Shown here: positions 58,115 through 64,000 of the stretch, in pieces
How the letters are laid out: each line of letters opens with the position of its first letter
Position numbering within the stretch: the first letter of the stretch is position 1
Assembly (NCBI RefSeq): GCF_002967765.1
Contig: NZ_PUHY01000012.1
Span: 1,281,867 to 1,345,866 of the forward strand
Length of the DNA: 64,000 nt
Direction of reading: 5' to 3'
Source of the DNA: Blastopirellula marina
GTDB lineage: Bacteria > Planctomycetota > Planctomycetia > Pirellulales > Pirellulaceae
Notes under the pieces: model-generated
Told to the model about the DNA's origin: nothing
Seen by the model: only the letters and a program-made list of their open reading frames with translations
Databases searched by the model: none
Program-made: the position numbers and the translations under genes

Positions 58115-58709
58115 TCGGATCTCTGCTGCTATGCATGGTGGATTGTCAAAAGATGTGATCCGAATGTTAGCAGGTAAAAATGGTCAACGCAAATATGACC
58201 AGTATTTATTTGCGGGCCAGCTGAAGTAGTAGGATTCTTGTAATATAAATGAAGGTACCCAAAACATCCCAGAATTAAGCTTTGGTCTGTTGCAAAACTG
58301 GCAAATAGCTTCGAGCAAACTCAAGACCTGATTCTGGCCGAGTTTGTTGGAATGAAATCGTGGCAACTTCAGCAGGCTTCGAATGAGATCCGTATCTACC
58401 TCTACCGTGGAGCCAAGGAATGGGACGGTGCTTCGCGATATGCTCAGGCGTTAAATGGACAGAACCGCTCGTAGTTTTTCAGTCTCGACGTGCCTCAGGA
58501 GGGCATGCTCTGTACTCTTTCGCCATTGCAGGTTTTCCGTGTAAATCATCGAATATCCGCCTGGCGGACCGAGTTCCACGTTTCCAATTACTTCGTAAAG
58601 CAAACCTCAACCGCAACCGGACGAAGTAACTTCTCATGAATCGGATCCTTGGAGGTACCCACCAAAGAAGGTCTCAATGACAAGCCGTGCTGATGGAGGA
58701 ACTATATGC
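58115..58709. other. Intergenic region without a recognised gene
   Basis: Short frames on both strands lack family similarity or ribosome sites. The stretch lies between the PEP-CTERM start and the decayed IS3 element, so it may include more IS debris that is no longer recognisable. Confidence 0.45.
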
Positions 58710-59573
58710 TCAGACGTCACGAGAATTTTGGGACATGTTGCGTAATGACCTGTCCCGATGATTGAAAACAGTCTTTGAGTGATAGTTTTCCAGGGTTCTT
58801 CCCCTGGAAGAATTGCCTCCGTTGCTGGTGAGCGGTAGCCGAGCAAGCTGTGCGGACGTCGCGTGTTGTGCTCGACTCGTCACCGTTCGATCAACACATT
58901 TGGCTCCAGCAGTGAGTCGACGATCTTTGATCAAGTAGTTCTTCTGGTAGTTTTCCGTTGAATGATTCAATCTAATCCTACTCTTATCCGGGCTGCCAGG
59001 TTCAATGTACAAGGTGTTTACTTCGACTCGCTCCAACCAGTCACGGAACTTCATAGCGGCGAACTCCGAGCCGTTGTCGTTGCGAATGAAGTCTGGCACG
59101 CCGCGGCGAACGAACGGATCACTGAGGCGTTCCAAGACTTCCTCGCTGGTTAACTGACGGGCCACGTCGATCGGCGTCAGCATCAGGAACGCTCGGCCAT
59201 CGTGCGTAAGGTGATGTACGAAGTCATAACTCCACACCTCATCACGATGCCCCGGCCGAAGACGAACACTCGAACCATCCTTCAACCACAGGCGGCATCG
59301 TTTCGGCTGCCTTTTCGGTACTTTCAAGCCTTCACGGCGCCACAGGCGCTCGATGCGTTTGTGGTTCACCCGCCAACCTTTTCGGCGTAGCATCTCAGTG
59401 ATTCGCCGAAAGCCATAGCGACCGTACTGTTCGGCTAGTTCAATCATCTCCTGGGCCAGGCGAGGTTCGTCGTTGGTAACCCAGTGAACGCGCTGCTGAG
59501 TGGCACGCGGCTGCCCCAGCACGCGACAAGCCCTTCGCTCAGAGACTCGCTCGCGTCCCAAGGTATCTCGCAC
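58710..59573 (-). pseudogene. IS3-family orfB transposase, frameshifted in the catalytic core
   Basis: The N-terminal half is intact: SERRACRVLGQPRATQQRV, YGFRRITEMLRRKGWRVNHKRIERLWR and DEVWSYDFVHHLTHDGRAF with the first Asp. NDNGSEF gives the second. After YIEPGSP the frame is lost around 58960-58985, and the expected ESFNGKLPEELLDQRS and RRPHSLLGYRSPATEA are readable only in other frames, down to about 58800. The third catalytic residue is therefore out of frame. It pairs with orfA at 59607. Confidence 0.85.
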
Positions 59574-59606
59574 GTACTTTGACGATTCGGCGTCGCTTGT
59601 CCGGGC

Positions 59607-59885
59607 TCAGCAGTTTCCCGAATCGGCTTTCTTCAGGATCGCCTTATCGCACTCGGCATCCGCCAGCAGTCGCTTGAGCCGAGCGTTCTCTTTCTCCAGG
59701 TCCTTTAACCGCTTGGCCTGATCAGCACGAACACCACCGTACTCCTTCCGCCAGCGGTAGTATGTCTGCTCCGTGATACCGATTGCCTTACAGGCTTGGG
59801 CAATCGACTTGCCCTGAGAAAGAAGCACCTCTACTTCGCGGAAATGCTGAATGATCTGCTCGGGCGTAAATCGCATTTTGGTCAT
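59607..59885 (-). CDS. IS3-family orfA (transposase DNA-binding subunit)
   Basis: 92 aa from ATG 59883-59885; a longer frame to 59921 is less likely. It opens with MTKMRFTPEQIIQHFREVE, has the HTH GKSIAQACKAIGITEQTYYRWRKEY, and a C-terminal leucine-zipper-like helix (RLKDLEKENARLKRLLADAE). Full-length-looking, but the partner orfB is broken, so the element cannot move by itself. Confidence 0.88.
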   Translation of the reverse strand: MTKMRFTPEQIIQHFREVEVLLSQGKSIAQACKAIGITEQTYYRWRKEYGGVRADQAKRLKDLEKENARLKRLLADAECDKAILKKADSGNC

Positions 59886-60069
59886 AAGAAATCTACCTTC
59901 AATTACACATGCTTTCAGCAAAAAACGAGGCTCTCGAATAGACGCGGTTGAAGGGGCAGGTGAAGGATATTGGAGCGTTGCGTCAACGATCCGCGTATGG
60001 ATTATTGCCTAGTGAAATCGATTGCTGGACTGAGATCATCCATGAATAGCGTTCGATGACATCTGACTG

Positions 60070-60475
60070 ACACGTAGTTAGGGCGGCGAGGTAAAGAACG
60101 TCGCCGTGGTGGTGACAGTGGGCGTTCGTTCAGACGGAGATCTCGAGGATTTAGGCGTGGTCGAATAGGTCGAGAAAGTCAGTGCGAGCTGGCGAACTTT
60201 TCTGCCTTGCTCGTAATGCCTAGGTGGCATTCGAGGATTGTGGCATGGAAGATGTGCGACTAATCAGCAGTGACAAGTGCCGCGGGCTGGTTAACGCACC
60301 GGGTGCGTTCCTTCCTGAAGCGGCTTGCCTGCGATGTCTCTTGCACTTCTATCGCAAGGAACTGATAGATGTTCTCTGTGGTAAGTCGAGAGATGTTCGG
60401 CAATGATCAAAGCAGTGCATGCACTGGAACCGTGGTCACGGCGAAAGCATAGTCGGACCTGGTCGCGGCCGGATA
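60070..60475 (+). pseudogene. IS256-family (mutator-type) transposase remnant
   Basis: Pieces of the catalytic region survive in several frames: GGEVKNVAVVVTVGV from about 60083, then a stop in the VVE*VEK segment, SASWRTFL near 60190, and after a frameshift VRLISSDKCRGLV and LRCLLHFYRKEL (60250-60360), with the second Asp of the DDE core in SDKC. MIKAVHALE near 60403 is a further frame. There is no N- or C-terminal part. It is a clear but decayed fragment. Confidence 0.75.
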
Positions 60476-60743
60476 GCATTACATCGCTAAGACCAAGTGG
60501 AGTACGCGGTGTTACCTGGGCACAGACCGGATAGTGAACCGCAAGGGGCAGGAGAAGCCTTAACTTTTAAAAAGGGAAACAGAGCCAGGAGGCTAAATCA
60601 AATGTGCGCATTTTGACGAACAGTACCATAAACTGTTGCCAGCTCGCTTTATTTGTTGTAACTTCTTTGATGTGTCGCTGACCCCCACTGGAGGCGGGGC
60701 TTCTGTCGTGTTGGCACTACCTTGAACAGAGAAGGAAATAATC

Positions 60744-61352
60744 GTGATTCGAACCTGCATCGCCCTAATATTTTTGTCCGTTGTGTTTGGCTTTTCCGAC
60801 CCAGTAAAGGCCAAGTTGATTTCCTATGACCTTGCGTGGAGCGGCGAGAGTTTTGGGAATACCGCGAAGGCAACAGGTTATCTGACCATTGATACCGACC
60901 TGATTCCCAATCCAGGTTTGTATAGTAATCAGCATGTCGTGCCGGACTTCATTAAGGATTTCGGCATGACGGTTACTGGAGCAACCGTGGGAAATGGAAG
61001 CTTTACATTTGGCGACTTCCGTGGTTTCTACTGGGACACTAATGGGGCAACGCTTGATTTAACGAAAGATTTAATTGGACAACCGACCTCGGACGCCCCG
61101 TGGGGCACGGCAACGAATGGAGTTGCTGGTGATTTCAATATGTTCCCACGTGATCCAAATGCTCCTTACGGAGATCTTCAATTCCAGATTCTTCCGGCTC
61201 AGGACTACAATTTCGAAAACCTGATGATGCTGACTAAGTTCACTCCCAGCCCCGTGCCGGAACCAGGATCGCTTGCATTGTTTGGGTTAGGGGCAATCGG
61301 CATTGGAATGGTCGCTCGGTACCGCAAGAAGACTGCGTCATCCCAGACATAA
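60744..61352 (+). CDS. PEP-CTERM secreted protein, first of a tandem pair
   Basis: 202 aa from GTG 60744, with a purine-rich AGAAGGAAAT site upstream. The signal peptide ends near residue 23 (VKAKL). The body shares many blocks with the next gene: ATGYLTIDTD, FTFGDFRGFYWDT, TLDLTKDLIGQPTS and LMMLTKFTP. The C-terminus has VPEPGSLALFGLGAIGIGM then ARYRKK, the PEP-CTERM tag. The function of the body is unknown. Confidence 0.88.
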   Translation: MIRTCIALIFLSVVFGFSDPVKAKLISYDLAWSGESFGNTAKATGYLTIDTDLIPNPGLYSNQHVVPDFIKDFGMTVTGATVGNGSFTFGDFRGFYWDTNGATLDLTKDLIGQPTSDAPWGTATNGVAGDFNMFPRDPNAPYGDLQFQILPAQDYNFENLMMLTKFTPSPVPEPGSLALFGLGAIGIGMVARYRKKTASSQT

Positions 61353-61659
61353 GTAACTGTGGAATACCTCCATTATAGCTTTATAGAGGTCCCGACTAAT
61401 CGACTTTTACAACGAATCGCTGTTGATTCGACCTCTTGGACGATATGGTAACTCTGGTCGATTTTAAGTGCTAGAATGCCGGCCAATTGTACTTTGAGAT
61501 CATAATTCTGAACGACAACATGGCTTTGCCGGAAGCACATGTGAGATGGTTGTGTTCGCCAACGGCGATGTATAGCACTCTATAGTGCATTCCTGTATGC
61601 GCTATTGGAATGAATGTCATTCCATGACTTTTTTCCGGGACAAAAGAGGGAATGTTGAG

Positions 61660-62250
61660 ATGAGATGCCACCAATTAATGCTTCTTGCTGTCGTATTACT
61701 TACTGCTACTGGCGGGCAAGCCTATGCTGACGTCGTCACGTTCGATCTGGAGTGGTCGCCTGAGTATGGAACGGCGACAGCGACGGGATACATTACCATC
61801 GATACGGGTGATCTTCCCAATCCTGGAGCTATGAATAGTCCGAACACCATGCCAACATGGGTGAAGGATATCCAGATGACTGTGGAGAATTCGGCCGTCA
61901 GGAACGGTACCTATGTCTTCAGCGATTTTCGTGGGATCAGTTGGGATACCGAAGGAGGCACTTTGGACCTAACAAAAGAACTTGTGGGACAGCCAACTTC
62001 TTGGCGACCTTGGGGAAGTAGTTCCACATTCGATTCCGGTGACTTTAGTCTTTGGACAATTAATCCAGACGTGCCTGAAGCATATGAGCCGTTTCAAATG
62101 CTGCAGTTCAATTCAACCGCAACCGAGATCTTGATGTTGACCAAGTTTACGCCCCAACATGTGCCAGAGCCGACATCGATTGCTCTTTTCGGAATTGGCG
62201 CGGCTGGCCTTAGTATCGCAAGATGCATTCGAAGGAAAAATGCAATCTGA
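61660..62250 (+). CDS. PEP-CTERM secreted protein, tandem paralogue
   Basis: 196 aa from ATG 61660; the frame is open to 61585, but the later start puts a normal signal peptide (LMLLAVVLLTATGGQAYA) at the N-terminus. It is homologous to the gene at 60744 over its whole length (ATGYITIDTGDLPNPG, YVFSDFRGISWDT, TLDLTKELVGQPTS, LMLTKFTP) and ends with VPEPTSIALFGIGAAGLSI then RCIRRK. Small dyads (GGAATGA-atg-TCATTCC at 61607-61623) lie just upstream. Confidence 0.88.
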   Translation: MRCHQLMLLAVVLLTATGGQAYADVVTFDLEWSPEYGTATATGYITIDTGDLPNPGAMNSPNTMPTWVKDIQMTVENSAVRNGTYVFSDFRGISWDTEGGTLDLTKELVGQPTSWRPWGSSSTFDSGDFSLWTINPDVPEAYEPFQMLQFNSTATEILMLTKFTPQHVPEPTSIALFGIGAAGLSIARCIRRKNAI

Positions 62251-62500
62251 ATGTTGCCCTACGTCTTCTGCGACCAACTTCCAAAACTAGTGGGAGTTGA
62301 ATTATCGTAATATCCCATGGGCGATACAAAACGGTATTTGAATGAATCGAAGCTTTAGCGGCGACGATTAGACGTATTCCCGGAGATTCGATCGAATGCC
62401 CACGAGAGATATTATTTATCGCTGCTGGGATTAAAGCAGTAAGTGCCTCCTGGCTGATCACGCGATTCCGGCCCAGTCAATTAGGCTTGCTTCGGGTGAA

Positions 62501-62604
62501 GGCATTCGGTTAACGCGTAAATTCAGACTTCTGTATGGTTACACTCTCCTCGAGAAAGATGGCACGATTTTCTCATTTTCGAGGGCTCGGTTTTTGGGTT
62601 GTAG
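62501..62604 (-). mobile_element. Diverged, inverted copy of the IS3-family left end
   Basis: Read on the minus strand this starts CAACCCAAAAACCGAGCC, continues AAAATGAGAAAATCG and CTCGAGGAGA, and then shows a degraded orfA start (ACCATACAGAAGTCTGAATTT). Each block matches the segment at 56069-56178 in order. The orfA start codon is destroyed and the frame is broken. The two copies face each other across 6.3 kb. Confidence 0.7.
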
Positions 62605-63080
62605 ATAAAGGAATCTTCTAGGCGGAGGCGCGGGAGCGTAGCAGGAGTACCTATTACTAGAAGAACCGCCTCCGTTGATATCGCCCACATCGAATAGTTC
62701 AAGAATACGCCGTGTGTTGGGTGGTTAAAGAAGGCTACTCGTTTAAGAAGACCAGTCAATCGGTCGGGGGTTGCAAAGCCACGCTGCAAAGCGGGCTCCG
62801 CCGCCAGAGTCATGTGGCGAGAGCGCGAATATGGAGGAGATATAGACGAAACAGAAACTGCTTCGTCGCTAACTCAAATAAACCGAGTGAGAGATATAGA
62901 CGTTAAGAAGCAAGGCGAATTTCGCGGAAGATTCACGATGATTGTGCCATGATGGGCGATCTGTGATACTCAAGCAATTGCGTTTAGACTGTTGGACAAC
63001 CGACGATGTTTCGGCCTGATGCAATGCTCTTAGTTGCTTTTCTCGTGTCATCTCGCTCGCCAGTTTCCAGTTGAGAGTAC
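62605..63080. other. IS-debris region with a possible orfA helix-turn-helix
   Basis: No intact gene. A plus-strand frame near 62694-62810 reads VKEGYSFKKTSQSVG, which resembles an IS3-type orfA HTH, but the similarity is weak and the flanks are lost. A 12-bp direct repeat, GAGATATAGACG, occurs at 62837-62848 and 62891-62902. Confidence 0.4.
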
Positions 63081-63593
63081 TTGGCGGCGGACTCGCAAGG
63101 TTGCTTATCCGTCAATTTAAATCGTGACAATCGCTCTGTGCGTCGAGACTGGGCGGTTGATTTCATGCCCATTTCTAACTGGGCCGCGATGAAGATGGAG
63201 TCATTTTGCAAGTTTTTCAACTTGTGTTCCGGCATCCCTTCACACGAGAGCTTCAACGAAATCTTTGCGGCGCCCAATTCGACTAAGTTCGGGAAGTGTC
63301 CGCTGATTCGGACCACCGCTTTGCATGACGTGACCGGCGTGAATGTCATCGCAATCGAAGGCAATAGGTTTCGACAAGGTGAGTAGCAAGGCAGCCATTC
63401 CTATGGTCGGTGCTTTGGCGATGACAAACCATGTGTGTCTGGGTTGAGTGGTGTCGGGGAAGGTTATGCCGAAGTCAACTTTCATTCGCTCAAAGAAATC
63501 AACTGGAGTTTTCTAAAGAACAAGAAAACGGCAAAGGTGGGCGTGAAGAACAAACGGCCAAAATGCCGTTGGTGTGAGGGCAATCCTGCTTAG
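63081..63593 (+). pseudogene. ISAs1-family transposase remnant with a large internal deletion
   Basis: The N-terminal piece reads AMKMESFCKFFNL, GIPSHESFNEIFAA and VIAIEGNRFR, matching the IPSHDTF and VAIDGKTLRG blocks of ISAs1 transposases. A frameshift near 63385 leads to AAIPMVGALAMTNHVCLG. About 230 residues are then missing, and the C-terminal piece INWSFLKNKKTAKVGVKNKR follows directly, ending at TAG 63591-63593. The DDE core is mostly gone. Confidence 0.75.
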
Positions 63594-63893
63594 ACTGTGT
63601 TTGTGCTGCAATCGCTATGGATCGACGAACGCGTCTGGACGCCGCGAATTGATCAGCGACATCTATTTGAGAATTGCAAACTCACAATGTCACGGCCACC
63701 GATTTCGTCTGAGGCCTTCGTTCGGTTGTTTTAAGAAACATAGTATCGAGTGACTGCTGGCTAGAATCGACTCGGCACTAACTGCAAGGAGTCTCGCACC
63801 TTGCTGAAGATCAACGCGAAGTAGGGCATCGTCTAGTGGCTGTTGCCGTACTGTCAAGAAACTGAAACTACTCAGAACCTGTCTGAAAAGCCG

Positions 63894-64000
63894 TTAGTTC
63901 ACGAGTCTTCTCACCATCAATCGAATCATCGCTAGTTGAATGAAGGCTTCGCTGGAGCTGGTGTTCGTTTCGTAGTCGGCGGTCAAGCGTCGGTTGCGGG
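63894..64000 (-). mobile_element. C-terminus of an IS5-family transposase, cut by the window end
   Basis: The minus-strand frame from 63998 to the TAA at 63894-63896 reads RNRRLTADYETNTSSSEAF then IQLAMIRLMVRRLVN, a close match to the end of IS5-type transposases. A likely terminal repeat, CAGAACCTGTCTGAAAAGC, lies just outside the stop at 63874-63892. The rest of the element is beyond the window. Confidence 0.75.

Noticed and set aside
60712..60728. A sigma-54-like TGGCAC...TTGA sequence before a PEP-CTERM gene
   Set aside because: The spacing between the GG and the expected GC is off by one and the GC itself is missing.

Overview
The window looks like a chromosomal segment of a planctomycete, probably of the Pirellulales (Blastopirellula/Bremerella-like). 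This is an inference from family content: three DUF1559-type proteins (two of them with the H-X9-DG ending), a DUF1592/DUF1588-type cytochrome next to a DUF1552 protein, five PEP-CTERM proteins with an exosortase, type III glutamine synthetase, and frequent GTG starts. No rRNA, tRNA or CRISPR array was seen.

Region 1 (1-10.3 kb, mostly minus strand) is a membrane and signalling block. It holds the end of a DUF1559 protein, an M48 membrane protease, a BlaR1-like M56 protease fused to a DUF1559-like C-terminal domain, its BlaI-type repressor, and a stand-alone secreted homologue of that C-terminal domain. A 13-bp inverted repeat flanks the repressor's promoter region. A chemoreceptor and a RedB-like thioredoxin-fold protein follow as an overlapping pair. 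Region 2 (10.7-16.8 kb) carries type III glutamine synthetase, a TPR lipoprotein-like or secreted protein and a membrane O-acyltransferase.

Region 3 (17.2-50.8 kb, almost all plus strand) is a large exopolysaccharide and exosortase locus. It encodes a SLBB export lipoprotein, a Wzz/BY-kinase, an exosortase with EpsI, a giant TPR protein, a WbaP-type initiating transferase, a split PssD/PssE glycosyltransferase, a Wzx flippase, a Wzy-like polymerase, two GT2 glycosyltransferases, a pyruvyl transferase with an FrhB-like partner, and two left-handed beta-helix acetyltransferases. Nucleotide-sugar supply comes from rfbA, rfbB and a protein that resembles the plant/viral bifunctional 3,5-epimerase/4-reductase, which would explain why no rmlC is present. 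A sulfotransferase, cysD and cysNC directly follow, so the product is plausibly a sulfated, pyruvylated, acetylated, rhamnose-containing Wzx/Wzy polysaccharide, made beside a PEP-CTERM sorting system.

Region 4 (51.4-56 kb) has a DUF1592-type cytochrome and DUF1552 pair and a second, stand-alone APS kinase. Region 5 (56-64 kb) is a graveyard of insertion sequences: IS3-type ends in inverted orientation, an IS5-type pseudogene with two TGA stops, a frameshifted IS3, and IS256, ISAs1 and terminal IS5-type remnants. Three PEP-CTERM genes lie among them, two of them tandem paralogues.
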